Part shown: positions 17,928 to 28,879 of the stretch, piece by piece
Layout: the number at the start of each line of letters is the position of its first letter
Position numbering within the stretch: the stretch's first letter is position 1
Origin: Xanthobacter sp. NM-59
GTDB lineage: Bacteria; Pseudomonadota; Alphaproteobacteria; Rhizobiales; Xanthobacteraceae
Reading direction: 5' to 3'
Assembly (NCBI RefSeq): GCF_021401125.1
Contig: NZ_JACBFQ010000004.1
Coordinates: 242,150-306,149 of the forward strand
DNA length: 64,000 nt
Translations under genes and position numbers: made by a program
Notes under the pieces: generated by a model
What the model was told of the DNA's origin: nothing
Databases searched by the model: none
Seen by the model: the letters and a program-made list of their open reading frames with translations, nothing else

Positions 17928-20900
17928 ATGATCTCGCGCTTTTTCATCGAGAGGCCGGTTCTTTCGAACGTGCTGGCCCTGGTTTTCGTGCTGATCGGCC
18001 TCGTGTCGCTCATCCGCTTGCCGGTGGCCCAGTATCCGAACATCGTGCCGCCCACGGTGTCGGTCTCCACCAGCTATCCCGGCGCCTCTGCCAAGACCAT
18101 CATCGACACTGTCGCCCTGCCCATCGAGCAGCAGGTGAACGGCGTCGAGGGCATGCTCTACATGCAGTCGTGGTCGGCCTCGGACGGCACCTACACGCTG
18201 GTCGTCACCTTCGCCATCGGCACCGATCCGAACATGGCGCAGGTGCTGGTGCAGAACCGGGTCAACATCGCGCTGGCCTCGCTGCCTCAGCCGGTGCAGG
18301 CTCAGGGTGTGACCATCCTGCAGAAGGGCACCTCCATCCTGGAGTTCGTGACCCTCACCTCGCCGGATGGCCGCTATGACGGCCTCTATCTGAACAATTA
18401 CGGCATCATCAACATCCAGAACGAGCTGGCCCGTCTCAACGGCGTCGGCAACGTCGCCATCTTCGGCACCGGCACCTATGCGCTGCGGGTGTGGATGGAT
18501 CCGGACAAGATGCAGGCCTTCGGCCTCGTGCCGGGCGACGTGTCGAGCGCCATCCAGAAGCAGAGCCAGCTCGTGACGCCCGGCCAGCTGGGCATCCCGC
18601 CGGCGCCGTCCAATGCCGCGTTCCAGTATACGGTGAACATCAAGGGTCGCCTCAACGATGTGGGGGACTACGAGAACCTCATCGTGAAGGTGGACAACAA
18701 GGACGGTGGCCGCATCGTCCGCATCCGCGACGTGGCGCGGGTGGAGCTCGGCGCCCAGAGCTATTCCCGCGACTTCACGCAGGATGGCAAGCCGGCCGCC
18801 GGCATCGGCATCTTCCAGCTTCCCGCCGCCAACGCGCTCGACGTGTCCAATCTCGTCGCCGCGAAGATGGAGGAGTTGAAGAAGGATTTCCCCGAAGGGC
18901 TCGAATATTCCATCCCGTTCAACACCACTTGGTTCGTCACTGCGTCCATCTCGGAGGTCTACAAGACCCTTTACGAGGCGGCGCTGCTGGTCCTGGTGGT
19001 GATCCTGCTGTTCCTTCAGGATTGGCGCGCCACGCTGGTGCCGGCGACCACGGTGCCGGTGACCATCATTGGCGCCTTCGCCGCCATGGACGCGATGGGA
19101 TTCACCATCAACATCTCGACGCTGTTCGCGATCATCCTGGCGATCGGCATCGTGGTGGATGACGCCATCGTCATCGTCGAAGGCGTGTCGCGGCATATTG
19201 AAGAGGGCATGGAGGGGCAGCCGGCGGCCGAAAAGGCCATGGATGAGCTGTTCGGCCCCGTGGTGGGCATCACCCTGGTGCTGATGTCGGTGTTCTTGCC
19301 GGCATCCTTCATACCGGGCCTATCGGGGCAGATGTTCAAGCAATTCGCGCTCGTCATCGCCGCCACAGCCTTCATTTCGGCCATCAACGCCGCGACGCTG
19401 AAGCCTACCCAGTGCGCCCTGTGGCTGCGCAAGCCGGTGCCGCCTGAAAAGCGCAACTTCATCTTCCGCGGCTTCAATGCGATCTACGGCAAGGCCGAGC
19501 ATTGGTACGCCAATCTCATGTCGCGCATGGTTCACCATTCCAAGCTGATGGTGATCATCGCTCTCGGCCTCATCGGTATCGCCGGCTACGGCATCACGAA
19601 GGTGCCGACCTCGTTCCTGCCCATCGAGGACCAGGGCTACTTCCTGGTGGCGGTGCAGCTACCCGACGGCTCCAACCTGAACCGCACGAAGCAGGTGATG
19701 GGTGAAGTGTCGGAGCGCGTGCGGAAGGTGCCCGGCGTTCAGACGGCGCTGGCCATTTCCGGCATCTCGGTGATGGACAACTCGTCCACCCTCGCCAATG
19801 CCGGCGTCATCTACGTGACCCTGACCCCCTGGGATGAGCGCTATTCCAGCAAGGTGAAGGGCGAGGATCTGCTCTCGCTGTACGAGAATCTCAACAAGGC
19901 CGTGGCGGACGTCCAGGAAGCTTCGGTGCTGATCCTCGTGCCGCCGGCCATTCAGGGCATCGGCAACGCCGCTGGCTTCACCATGCAGCCACAGCTGCGC
20001 AACGGTAATTTCGACTACCGGCTGCTGGAGCAGATCACCGATTCCATGGTGGAGAAGGCGAAGGCGCAGTCGGCGCTGTCCCATGTGGCAACGTCGTTCC
20101 GCACCGGCGCTCCTCAGCTTGAGGTGACCGTGAACCGCACCATGGCGGAGACGCTGGGGGTGACGGTGGGGCAGGTGTTCGAGACCATCTCGTCTTACCT
20201 CGGCTCCACCTACGTCAACCAGATCACGCGCTTCGGTAATGTGTTCCAGGTCTATGTGCAGGCCGAATCGCGCTTCCGGGTGACACCCGCCGACCTGCTC
20301 GGCCTCAAGGTGCGCACGCCCGAGGGCAAGATGGTGCCTGTCGGCTCCCTGGCCGAGGTGAAGACGGTGCAGGGCCCGCCCCTGATCTCGCTCTACAACC
20401 TCTATCCGTCGGCCACGATCGTGGGCTCCAATGCCGCGGGCTTCTCGTCGGGCCAGGCGATGGACCTCATGGAGCAGATCGCGGCGTCGACGCTGCCGCC
20501 GGGGACGGGCTTCGAATGGACGGCCATGTCGTACCAGGAGAAGGTGGTCGGCAATCAGATCTACTATGTGTTCGGTCTGGCGGTGCTGCTGGTCTACTTC
20601 GTGCTGGCGGGCCAGTATGAAAGCTGGATCCAGCCCATGTCGGTCATCCTGGCGGTGCCTCTGGCGCTGCTCGGCACCGTGGGTGCGCTGCTGGGGCTTG
20701 GGGTTCCGAACAATCTCTACACCCAGATCGGGCTCGTGCTCCTGATCGCCCTGGCGTCGAAGAACGCCATTCTGATCGTCGAGTACGCCCGCGAGAAACG
20801 GGCCGAGGGCATGGAGATCATGGATGCTGCGGTGGAAGCCGCGCGCCTGCGGTTCCGCCCCATTCTGATGACGTCGTTCGCCTTCATCCTCGGCGTTCTG

Positions 20901-21119
20901 CCGCTGGTGTTCGCGACCGGCGCGGGCGCCAATTCGCGCAAGTCCATTGGCATCGCCGTGGTCTCGGGCATGCTGGCGTCGACCTGCCTCGCGGTGCTGT
21001 TCGTTCCGTCCTTCTTCACGGTGCTGCAGCGCTTCGAGGAGCGCGGGAAGAAAAAGAAGACCGCGCCCCAGCGGCCGCCGGAAGAGCCGGCGCCGCCCAG
21101 CGAACCCGCATCTGCCTGA
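17928..21119 (+). CDS. RND multidrug efflux permease (HAE1 family)
   Basis: 1,063 residues, standard length for an AcrB-type pump. It starts with the family sequence MISRFFIERPVLSNVLA. Helix 4 carries the proton-relay pair Asp411-Asp412 (GIVVDDAIVIVEG), and the central GxxxGP-rich helices and two large periplasmic loops are present. It exports hydrophobic compounds by proton antiport. Together with the adaptor it forms an operon, but no outer-membrane factor gene follows, so the complex must borrow a TolC-like protein from elsewhere. The substrate cannot be inferred. The C-terminus is a short Lys/Pro-rich tail. Confidence 0.95.
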   Translation: MISRFFIERPVLSNVLALVFVLIGLVSLIRLPVAQYPNIVPPTVSVSTSYPGASAKTIIDTVALPIEQQVNGVEGMLYMQSWSASDGTYTLVVTFAIGTDPNMAQVLVQNRVNIALASLPQPVQAQGVTILQKGTSILEFVTLTSPDGRYDGLYLNNYGIINIQNELARLNGVGNVAIFGTGTYALRVWMDPDKMQAFGLVPGDVSSAIQKQSQLVTPGQLGIPPAPSNAAFQYTVNIKGRLNDVGDYENLIVKVDNKDGGRIVRIRDVARVELGAQSYSRDFTQDGKPAAGIGIFQLPAANALDVSNLVAAKMEELKKDFPEGLEYSIPFNTTWFVTASISEVYKTLYEAALLVLVVILLFLQDWRATLVPATTVPVTIIGAFAAMDAMGFTINISTLFAIILAIGIVVDDAIVIVEGVSRHIEEGMEGQPAAEKAMDELFGPVVGITLVLMSVFLPASFIPGLSGQMFKQFALVIAATAFISAINAATLKPTQCALWLRKPVPPEKRNFIFRGFNAIYGKAEHWYANLMSRMVHHSKLMVIIALGLIGIAGYGITKVPTSFLPIEDQGYFLVAVQLPDGSNLNRTKQVMGEVSERVRKVPGVQTALAISGISVMDNSSTLANAGVIYVTLTPWDERYSSKVKGEDLLSLYENLNKAVADVQEASVLILVPPAIQGIGNAAGFTMQPQLRNGNFDYRLLEQITDSMVEKAKAQSALSHVATSFRTGAPQLEVTVNRTMAETLGVTVGQVFETISSYLGSTYVNQITRFGNVFQVYVQAESRFRVTPADLLGLKVRTPEGKMVPVGSLAEVKTVQGPPLISLYNLYPSATIVGSNAAGFSSGQAMDLMEQIAASTLPPGTGFEWTAMSYQEKVVGNQIYYVFGLAVLLVYFVLAGQYESWIQPMSVILAVPLALLGTVGALLGLGVPNNLYTQIGLVLLIALASKNAILIVEYAREKRAEGMEIMDAAVEAARLRFRPILMTSFAFILGVLPLVFATGAGANSRKSIGIAVVSGMLASTCLAVLFVPSFFTVLQRFEERGKKKKTAPQRPPEEPAPPSEPASA

Positions 21120-21273
21120 GATCGGGGCCGCGATTATGCGTATTACGGCGGCATCTGCCTCAAATGAGGGCGGGTACCGCCGTAAAGTCGCGCTTCCGCC
21201 TCGGCGCAGCCTTGTCTAACCTTGTCCCATCCACACCAGGGTCGAATTGACCCGCCGGACCAGGTGTTTCTGA

Positions 21274-24200
21274 ATGTCCATCCTCGCGAGCTTGCATCAC
21301 GTCACGAGCTATCGTTACGAGCGGCCTGTCGCGCTCGGCCCGCAGACGATCCGGCTGCGTCCCGCGCCCCATAGCCGGACTGAGATTCCGGCCTACGCCC
21401 TGAAGATCTCGCCGGCCGAGCATTTCATCAACTGGCAGCAGGATCCGTTCGGCAATTGGCTGGCGCGTATCGTTTTTCCCGAAAAGGTGGAGGAATTCAA
21501 GGTCGAGGTCGACCTCCTCGCCAAGCTTGATGTGATCAATCCCTTCGACTTCTTCGTCGAGGAATATGCCGAGCATTTCCCCTTTACTTATGCGCCTGAG
21601 CTGAAGGCTGAGCTCGCTCCCTATCTGGAGCTGGAGCACGAGGGCGGCCTGTTCGATTCCTTCCTGGCGTCGATCCCGCGCGACAAGCGCCGCATCGTCG
21701 ACTTCCTCGTGGAGATCAATCAGCGTCTCCAGCAGGAGATCGGCTATGTGATCCGCATGGAACCCGGCGTGCAGACGCCGGACCAGACCCTGAGCCGCAA
21801 GCTCGGCTCCTGCCGTGACACCGGCTGGCTGCTGGTCCAGCTGCTGCGCCACCTGGGCCTCGCTGCGCGCTTCGTATCGGGCTACCTGATCCAGCTCAAG
21901 CCGGACGTGAAGTCGCTGGACGGCCCGTCAGGCACCGACGTGGACTTCACCGACCTTCATGCCTGGTGTGAGGTCTATGTGCCAGGCGCGGGCTGGATCG
22001 GCCTCGACCCCACCTCGGGCCTGCTGTGCGGCGAGGGGCATATTCCCCTCGCGGCGACGCCTCATTATCGCTCCGCGGCGCCGATCACCGGCTATCTGAT
22101 GGAGAAGGCGGAGGCCGAGTTCGGCTTCGACATGAGCGTGACCCGCGTGGCCGAGGCGCCCCGCGTGACCTATCCCTTCTCGGATGAAACCTGGGCCTCG
22201 CTGGACGCGCTGGGCGAGAAGGTGGACGCTGACCTCGCCGCCGGGGATGTGCGCCTGACGATGGGCGGCGAGCCCACCTTCGTTTCCATCGACGACTATC
22301 AGGCGGCCGAATGGAACACCGAGGCGCTGGGCCCGCAGAAGCGCGTGCGCGCTGATGACCTAATCCGCCGCCTGCGCCGCCGCTTCTCGGCGGAAGGCGT
22401 GCTCCATTACGGCCAGGGCAAGTGGTACCCCGGCGAGACGCTGCCGCGTTGGTCCTTCGACCTGTTCTGGCGCAAGGATGGCCAGCCCATGTGGCGGCGG
22501 GAGGACCTCATCGCCGATGAGACCCGCGACTATGGCGTGGGCCCGGCCGATGCGGACCGTTTCGCGAAGCTCCTGGCGGAAAAGCTGAAGGTCGGTTCGC
22601 AGTTCGTGCAGTCTGCGTTCGAGGACAACATCTATTACATGTGGAAGGAGCAGTGCCTTCCCGAGAATCTTGCGCCCGGCGACGAGCGGCTGGCGGACGA
22701 GGTGGAGCGCCGCATGCTGGCGCGCACCTTCAACCAGGGCCTTGCCAATCCCACCGGCTCGGTGCTTCCCCTGCGCCGCGTGTGGACGCCGCAAGGTGCG
22801 GCCTGGGCGTCCGAGGCCTGGACCTTCCGGCGGGAGTTCCTGTTCCTGATCCCCGGCGAAAGTCCCATGGGCTACCGTCTGCCCCTGGATTCGCTCTTTT
22901 ATCTGGCGCCGACGCGCTACCCGCACACGGCGCCCATGGACCCCTTCGAGCCGCGCGGACCTCTGCCGGATGCGGAGGAGCTGTCCGCGCGTTATCGCGG
23001 AACCGGGGCCGATGGCCGCGAGCGTTATTCTGTTGCCCCCCGCACCGAGGCTTACGGCGTCGGCGAGCGTGCGCAGGCGCTGGTGCAGGAATATCTGCTG
23101 AAGCATGACCAGCAGATCGGAACGACCGACACGCGCACCGCCTTGTGCGTCGAGCCCCGCGGCGGCCGCCTGTGCATCTTCCTGCCGCCGGTCGACACCC
23201 TTGAGGACTATGTGGACCTCATCGCCGCTGTCGAACAGGCCGCGATCGAGCTCAACATGCCGGTTCATCTGGAGGGCTATCCCCCGCCCTTCGACTACCG
23301 GCTGAACCTTATCCGCCTGTCGCCTGACCCGGGCGTGCTCGAGGTGAATATTCACCCGTCTTCGACCTGGGAAGGCTGCGTTGATGTCACCCGCATCCTC
23401 TATGAAGAGGCGCGGCTGGCGCGGCTTGGCACCGAGAAGTTCATGGTGGACGGCCGCCACACGGGAACCGGGGGCGGCAACCACGTCGTGGTGGGCGGCA
23501 CCACCCCGGCGGACAGCCCGTTCCTGCGCCGGCCGGACCTGCTGAAGAGCCTGCTGCTGTTCTGGCAGCGGCATCCCTCGCTGTCCTACATGTTCTCGGG
23601 CCTCTTCATCGGTCCGACCTCGCAGCACCCGCGCATCGATGAGGCGCGGCATGACAGCCTGTATGAGTTCGAGATTGCGCTGTCGAAGATCCCGCTGCCG
23701 GGCGGCGAGCTGCCGCCGCCGCCGTGGCTGGTGGATCGACTGCTGCGCAACATCCTGGTGGATGTCACCGGCAACACCCATCGCACCGAGATTTCCATCG
23801 ACAAGTTCTATTCGCCGGACGGCCCCACGGGCCGGCTGGGTCTGGTGGAGTTCCGCTGCTTCGAGATGCCGCCGGATTGGCGCATGAGCCTGGCGCAGCA
23901 GCTGCTGCTGCGGGCCCTCGTCGCCCGCCTGTGGCGCGCCCCCATCCAGGGCAACTGCGCCCGCTGGGGCACCATCCTCAACGACCGTTTCATGCTGCCG
24001 CATTATGTGTGGCAGGACTTCATGGACGTGCTGGAGGATCTCGGCGACCACGGCTACGTTTTCGATCCCGAGTGGTTCAAGGCGCAGTACGAATTCCGCT
24101 TCCCGGCCTTCGGCAAGGTGCAGCGGGCGGGCGTCGACGTGGAAGTGCGCCAGGCGCTCGAATGCTGGAACGTGCTGGGTGAGGAAGGTGTCATCGGCGG

Positions 24201-24648
24201 CACCGCCCGCTATGTGGACAGCTCCGTGGAGCGCCTGCAGGTGAAGGTGGAGGGCTTCAATCCCTCGCGCCACATCCTCACCTGCAACGGGCGCCGGGTG
24301 CCGCTGGCGCCCACCGGCCGCAACGGCACTTTCGTGGCGGGCGTGCGCTATAAGGCGTGGCAGCCTTGGTCGGGCCTGCATCCGACGATCCCGGTGCACT
24401 CGCCGCTGACGTTCGATGTGGTGGATACGTGGAGCCAACGTTCGCGCGGCGGCTGCGTCTACTACGTGTCCCATCCCGGCGGTCGGAACTACGACACGTT
24501 CCCCGTGAATTCCTACGAGGCCGAGGCGCGGCGCTTGGCGCGCTTCCAGGATTATGGGCACACGCCCGGCGTCACCCACGTCCCCGCCGAGACGGCGCCG
24601 GACGAATTCCCCACCACGCTTGACCTGCGCCGACCCATCGGCCTGTGA
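21274..24648 (+). CDS. Transglutaminase-like / DUF2126 amidoligase fusion
   Basis: 1,124 residues. Residues 1-90 are the bacterial transglutaminase-like N-terminal region ([23 protein letters not shown]). The transglutaminase core shows a complete Cys180 (GSCRDTGW), His229 (LHAWCEV), Asp245 (IGLDPTSG) triad. From about 290 to the end is DUF2126 ([36 protein letters not shown]), a family that comparative genomics places among glutamine-synthetase-like amidoligases. The gene is followed by the ATP-grasp/alpha-E gene and a second transglutaminase, a conserved neighbourhood predicted to make and process an amide-linked peptide. The actual substrate and product are unknown. ATG at 21274 begins the conserved domain. 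Confidence 0.9.
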   Translation: MSILASLHHVTSYRYERPVALGPQTIRLRPAPHSRTEIPAYALKISPAEHFINWQQDPFGNWLARIVFPEKVEEFKVEVDLLAKLDVINPFDFFVEEYAEHFPFTYAPELKAELAPYLELEHEGGLFDSFLASIPRDKRRIVDFLVEINQRLQQEIGYVIRMEPGVQTPDQTLSRKLGSCRDTGWLLVQLLRHLGLAARFVSGYLIQLKPDVKSLDGPSGTDVDFTDLHAWCEVYVPGAGWIGLDPTSGLLCGEGHIPLAATPHYRSAAPITGYLMEKAEAEFGFDMSVTRVAEAPRVTYPFSDETWASLDALGEKVDADLAAGDVRLTMGGEPTFVSIDDYQAAEWNTEALGPQKRVRADDLIRRLRRRFSAEGVLHYGQGKWYPGETLPRWSFDLFWRKDGQPMWRREDLIADETRDYGVGPADADRFAKLLAEKLKVGSQFVQSAFEDNIYYMWKEQCLPENLAPGDERLADEVERRMLARTFNQGLANPTGSVLPLRRVWTPQGAAWASEAWTFRREFLFLIPGESPMGYRLPLDSLFYLAPTRYPHTAPMDPFEPRGPLPDAEELSARYRGTGADGRERYSVAPRTEAYGVGERAQALVQEYLLKHDQQIGTTDTRTALCVEPRGGRLCIFLPPVDTLEDYVDLIAAVEQAAIELNMPVHLEGYPPPFDYRLNLIRLSPDPGVLEVNIHPSSTWEGCVDVTRILYEEARLARLGTEKFMVDGRHTGTGGGNHVVVGGTTPADSPFLRRPDLLKSLLLFWQRHPSLSYMFSGLFIGPTSQHPRIDEARHDSLYEFEIALSKIPLPGGELPPPPWLVDRLLRNILVDVTGNTHRTEISIDKFYSPDGPTGRLGLVEFRCFEMPPDWRMSLAQQLLLRALVARLWRAPIQGNCARWGTILNDRFMLPHYVWQDFMDVLEDLGDHGYVFDPEWFKAQYEFRFPAFGKVQRAGVDVEVRQALECWNVLGEEGVIGGTARYVDSSVERLQVKVEGFNPSRHILTCNGRRVPLAPTGRNGTFVAGVRYKAWQPWSGLHPTIPVHSPLTFDVVDTWSQRSRGGCVYYVSHPGGRNYDTFPVNSYEAEARRLARFQDYGHTPGVTHVPAETAPDEFPTTLDLRRPIGL

Positions 24649-25405
24649 GTGCGTGGTTGTCGCACCGTCCTGTCTTCCGGGCGATGGCTGTGCCGCTCTG
24701 CGGCGCGGCTGTTGCTCCCGGGAGGGCTGGTACGCGCTGGCGGCCTCAATTCGGCCGGGCCCTCAGCCCGGCCGCTTTCGTCTCGCATCCTCGGCGCCGT
24801 TGCATCCGTGGCGACGCTCGGTGACATTACTGTGGCGGGTATCCCCGTGAAGTGGCTGGCGACCGCCGTGAAAAATCTCTGAAATTCAATGCGCTAGGGC
24901 GTTCCCGCGAGTCCATGGTGAGCGGAGATGGTCCGTGTCCGCGCCTGTTCCGGCGGAAGATGTGCTGCTGAGGGGTGCGATAAGGGCCGAGGTTTGAATT
25001 CCGAACTCCGCGCACGATGCGGGAGAGGGACGGCATGGGGCGTGGGGAGGGGCGGCACCGCTGCGGTTTCAGGCGAAGTGGGCGTCGGGCCGCGAGGCTA
25101 GGCGTTCCCGCAACGGGATGGCCATCTCTCGCACGGCGAACAGGGCATCACCTGAGGGGCCGGGCAAGCCGACTGGTGACGGTGAGGCCTGGGGCTTGCC
25201 GGTTGGCTGCGCCGTGGCGCACCGGAGGGCGGCTCGAGGCCATTGCCTTCAAGCCGCCTCGGCGATGAAAGAGGTGCCGGATCGGCCCCGCTGACCGGGG
25301 TCTATCCACAGCTTTGGGCGGCTGTGGCGCAGATGATGCATCGCGCTGCGAGTCTGTCATAATGGAAAACCCGGTGAATGTACCACCGCGGGGAAAGGGT
25401 TTTTC
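24649..25405. other. Long intergenic region inside the amidoligase locus
   Basis: These 757 bases have no frame with credible protein character. A terminator-like stem sits at 24752-24774. The rest is unexplained and may carry a separate promoter for the ATP-grasp gene. Confidence 0.45.
24752..24780 (+). terminator. Terminator-like hairpin after the DUF2126 gene
   Basis: CGGCCGGGC (24752-24760) pairs with GCCCGGCCG (24766-24774) and is followed by CTTTCG. The T tract is weak. Confidence 0.5.
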
Positions 25406-27910
25406 GTGTCGGGGGCGGAACAGCGCAGCGAAGCATTCGAGAGAGCTGCGGCGGAGAGCCTGCTCGGCGGCTACCGCACACTGCCCGGCGTCCGCGACGA
25501 GATGCTGGACGCGGACGGCCGCCCGCGGGCCCATTGGATTCCCTTCCTGGCCGCTCTGGCGGAAATGGGGCCGGACGAACTGCGGCGCCGTTTCGGTTCA
25601 GCTGACCGCTATCTGCGTGATTCCGGGGTCTTCTACCGGGTCTATGACGATGTGGGCGGGGGCGAACGGCCTTGGTCGCTGAGCCATGTGCCGCTGCTGA
25701 TCGAGCGCTCGGACTGGGCGGCTCTCTCGGCCGGCCTCATTCAGCGTGCCGAGCTGCTGGAGGCGGTGCTTCAGGATCTCTACGGCCCCGGGCGGCTGGT
25801 GAGCGACGGCGATTTGCCGGCGGCGGCGGCGGCCGGCAGCAACGAATTCCTGCGCCCGCTGGTGGGGGTGAAGCCCGTGGGCGGGCGCTATCTGCGCCTT
25901 TATGCGGCTGATGTGGGCCGTGGCCCAGATGGGCGCTGGTGGGTGCTGGCGGATCGCGCCCAGGCGCCTTCCGGAACCGGATACGCACTGGAAAACCGTC
26001 TGGCCATGACGCGCGCTTTGCCGGACGTGTCGCGCGCGCTGCACATGCAGCGTGTGGCGGGCTTCTTCCAGGCGCTGCGCACGTCGCTGATGAAGTTGGA
26101 CGGGACGGGGGAGGGGCGCATCGGCCTGCTCACGCCCGGTCCCATGAACGAGACCTATTTCGAGCATGCGCTGCTCGCGCGCTATCTCGGCTTCCTGCTG
26201 GTGGAAGGCGAGGATCTCACCGTGCGCGGTGATCGGCTGCACGTGCGCACGGTGGCGGGGCTGAAGCGCATTGACGTGCTGCTGCGCCGGCTCGATGCCG
26301 ATTTCGCTGATCCGCTGGAGCTGAACGCGGGCTCGCGCCTGGGCGTCCCGGGGCTGGTGCAGGCGCTGCGCGAAGGTGGGGTCGCTTTTGCCAATGCGCT
26401 GGGGAGCGGGCTTGTGGAAGCCCCGGCTCTGCTGGCCTTCCTGCCGCGCATCGCCATGCGCATTCTGGGCGCGCCGCTGAAGCTGCCCCATGTGGGCACC
26501 TGGTGGTGCGGACAGGATGCCGAGCGCGCGCAGGTGATGGAGCATCTCGACGAACTGGTGATCGGATCGGCCTTCGGCCGGCCGGTGCCGGTGCTGCCCT
26601 CGGGTGGCTCCGTGCTCGGCGCCGACCTCTCGGCGGCGGAACGCCGGCGCCTGTCCACGTTGCTGGCGCGGCGCGGTGTGGAACTGGTGGGCCAGGACAT
26701 TGCGCGCCTGTCCACCACTCCGGTCTGGACCGGCGACAGGCTGACGCCGCGTCCCTTCATGCTGCGCGTTTTCCTGGCGGCCACGGACAGCGGCTGGCAG
26801 GTGATGCCGGGCGGCTTCTGCCGCATCTCCTCCACACCGGACGCCCGCGCCATTTCCCTGCAGAAGGGCGACCGCTCGGCCGATGTGTGGGTGCTGGCGG
26901 AGCAGGCGGTGCCGGACACCACGCTGCTGCCGAACCCGGAAAATGTGAAGGTGCGCCGCTCGTCCGGCACCCTGCCGAGCCGGGCGGCGGACAATCTGTT
27001 CTGGCTTGGCCGCTATGTGGAGCGGGCGGAGGCGACGCTGCGCCTTTCCCGTGTGCTGGTGAGCCGGCTGGCGGAAACCGGGGAAACGGGCACCAGCCCG
27101 CTGGTGTCGCGCCTGCTGGGGCTGCTGGGCGCGTGGGGCGCCATGCCGCGTGATCTGGCGAAGGCGACGCCGGCGCGCTATGCGGTGGCGGTACTCACCC
27201 GGCGGGATGTGCCCGGTGCACTGCCGCAGCTGGTGCTGGCGGCGCGGGCCGCGGCCTCCGTCATCCGCGACCGGTTCTCACCGGATGCCTGGAAGGCGCT
27301 GGTGGATCTGGAATCGTGCGTGCTGGCGCCGATCAATTCGGCGCCCTCGGAAGCTGATGCCCATGAGCGGGCGGATGCGGCGCTGCGCATCATCGCCGCC
27401 TTTTCGGGCCTTGCCAGCGAGAATATGAACCGCCTCACCGGCTGGCGTTTCCTGGAGCTGGGGCGCCGCACCGAGCGCGCCATCAGCACCCTGCGCTTCG
27501 CGCGCACATTCGGTGAGCAGGGCGTGCCGGGCTCCCTGGACGCGCTGCTCCAGGTGGCCGACAGCCTCATCACCTATCGCAGCCGCTATGTGATGATGGA
27601 GGCGCGCGGGCCGGTGCTGGATCTGGTGCTGCTGGACCCGGACAATCCGCGCTCCGTGGCGTTCCAGGTGGAGCGGATGGCGGACCACCTGCGCGTGCTG
27701 CCGGGCCGCGACCACGACGCCCCGCCGCCGCTGTGGGAACGCCTCGTGGCGCGCATGCGGGCGGAGCTGGCCGCCGCCACCGCCGAGAGCTTCGATGGGG
27801 CCTGGTTCGACGAGATGGAAAAGACCCTCATGCGGCTTTCCGACGAGGTTGCCGCCCACTATTTCCTGCAGGGTCACTCCCAGGAAATGACCATGACCTT
27901 GGCCATGTGA
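25406..27910 (+). CDS. Circularly permuted ATP-grasp fused to alpha-E domain
   Basis: 834 residues. About 1-480 is the circularly permuted type 2 ATP-grasp module: RYLRDSGVFYRVYDD, then NEFLRPLVGVKPVGGRYLRLYAAD and TPGPMNETYFEHALLARYLGFLLVEGEDL. About 515-830 is the all-helical alpha-E domain, opening LPSRAADNLFWLGRYVERAEATLRLSRVL. In many genomes these are two separate genes, so this is a fusion. ATP-grasp enzymes form amide bonds through acyl phosphates. The product is unknown; its neighbours are two transglutaminase proteins and a DUF2126 amidoligase. The start is GTG (MSGAEQRSEAF); a weak purine-rich site lies upstream. Confidence 0.9.
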   Translation: MSGAEQRSEAFERAAAESLLGGYRTLPGVRDEMLDADGRPRAHWIPFLAALAEMGPDELRRRFGSADRYLRDSGVFYRVYDDVGGGERPWSLSHVPLLIERSDWAALSAGLIQRAELLEAVLQDLYGPGRLVSDGDLPAAAAAGSNEFLRPLVGVKPVGGRYLRLYAADVGRGPDGRWWVLADRAQAPSGTGYALENRLAMTRALPDVSRALHMQRVAGFFQALRTSLMKLDGTGEGRIGLLTPGPMNETYFEHALLARYLGFLLVEGEDLTVRGDRLHVRTVAGLKRIDVLLRRLDADFADPLELNAGSRLGVPGLVQALREGGVAFANALGSGLVEAPALLAFLPRIAMRILGAPLKLPHVGTWWCGQDAERAQVMEHLDELVIGSAFGRPVPVLPSGGSVLGADLSAAERRRLSTLLARRGVELVGQDIARLSTTPVWTGDRLTPRPFMLRVFLAATDSGWQVMPGGFCRISSTPDARAISLQKGDRSADVWVLAEQAVPDTTLLPNPENVKVRRSSGTLPSRAADNLFWLGRYVERAEATLRLSRVLVSRLAETGETGTSPLVSRLLGLLGAWGAMPRDLAKATPARYAVAVLTRRDVPGALPQLVLAARAAASVIRDRFSPDAWKALVDLESCVLAPINSAPSEADAHERADAALRIIAAFSGLASENMNRLTGWRFLELGRRTERAISTLRFARTFGEQGVPGSLDALLQVADSLITYRSRYVMMEARGPVLDLVLLDPDNPRSVAFQVERMADHLRVLPGRDHDAPPPLWERLVARMRAELAAATAESFDGAWFDEMEKTLMRLSDEVAAHYFLQGHSQEMTMTLAM

Positions 27911-27916
27911 GGCGGC

Positions 27917-28801
27917 ATGCTCTACGACATCCGCCAGACCACCTCCTATTCCTATGCCGTGCCGGTGCGCGTGGCCCGGCAGGTGCTGCGCATGACGCCG
28001 GTGGACCGGCCCGGCCACCAGCATGTCATCGCCCATGTGCTCGACCTGTCGCCCGAGGCGGCGGAGCTGGAGCGGGGCACGGATTTCTTCGGCAATGGCC
28101 TCACCTGGCTGACCCTTGATCAGCCCCACGACTATCTGGAAATTTCCACCCGCAGCCGGGTGGATGTGCGTGCCGACCCGCTGCCGGATCCAAAGTCCAC
28201 GGCGAGCGTGGATGATGTGCGGACGACCGCCGCGGGCGGTTTCGATCTCGGCCCCGGCTCGCCCGTGCATGGCCTGTTTCCAAGCCGGGCCATTCCGGTC
28301 GACGCCGCCATCACCGAATGGACGGCGCTGAGCTGCCCCGGCGACCGGCCGATCCTGGAGGCGGGGCTGGAGCTCATGCACCGCATCAAGGACGAGTTCG
28401 TCTACGAGCCGGGCTCGACCATGGTCACCACGCCCCCCCATGAGGCGTTCGTGGCGCGGCGCGGCGTGTGCCAGGATTTCGCCCAGGTGATGATTGCCGG
28501 GCTGCGCGGGTTGGGCCTGCCGGCGCGCTACGTATCCGGCTATCTGCGCACCGTCCCGCCCGAGGGCCAGCCGCGGCTGGAGGGGGCGGACGCGACCCAT
28601 GCGTGGGCGGAGATCTGGTGCGGCCCGGAGGTGGGCTGGATCGGCCTCGACCCCACCAATGCCATTCCGGCGGGTGACGACCACATCATCCTCGCCGTCG
28701 GCCGCGATTACGCGGATGTGGCGCCGGTGGATGGCGTCATCGTCTCATCGGGGGACCACATGCTGGCCGTGGGCGTGGATGTGATCCCCGTCGAGCGGTA
28801 G
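27917..28801 (+). CDS. Transglutaminase family protein
   Basis: 294 residues. The N-terminal beta-region (MLYDIRQTTSYSYAVPVRVARQVLRMTP) precedes a transglutaminase core with Cys185 (GVCQDF), His228 (THAWAE) and Asp245 (IGLDPTNA). Such cysteine enzymes hydrolyse or transfer amide bonds. It begins six bases after the ATP-grasp/alpha-E stop, so the two are co-transcribed. It is related in layout to the N-terminal half of the DUF2126 fusion protein upstream. The inferred role is trimming or transferring the product of the ligases. Confidence 0.9.
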   Translation: MLYDIRQTTSYSYAVPVRVARQVLRMTPVDRPGHQHVIAHVLDLSPEAAELERGTDFFGNGLTWLTLDQPHDYLEISTRSRVDVRADPLPDPKSTASVDDVRTTAAGGFDLGPGSPVHGLFPSRAIPVDAAITEWTALSCPGDRPILEAGLELMHRIKDEFVYEPGSTMVTTPPHEAFVARRGVCQDFAQVMIAGLRGLGLPARYVSGYLRTVPPEGQPRLEGADATHAWAEIWCGPEVGWIGLDPTNAIPAGDDHIILAVGRDYADVAPVDGVIVSSGDHMLAVGVDVIPVER

Positions 28802-28879
28802 GGCTTCAGCCGGGCGCTAGCCAGCGGAGCGCGAAGCCCTCCGCCGCCCGGTCCCAGCGCAGCGGAGGGCTCGATCCGC

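Noticed and set aside
22360..24579. Long minus-strand frame opposite the DUF2126 gene
   Set aside because: Antisense shadow with no recognisable domain, against a clear protein on the plus strand.
25017..25268. 83-residue frame in the amidoligase-locus gap
   Set aside because: Arg-rich composition, no ribosome site and no family character.
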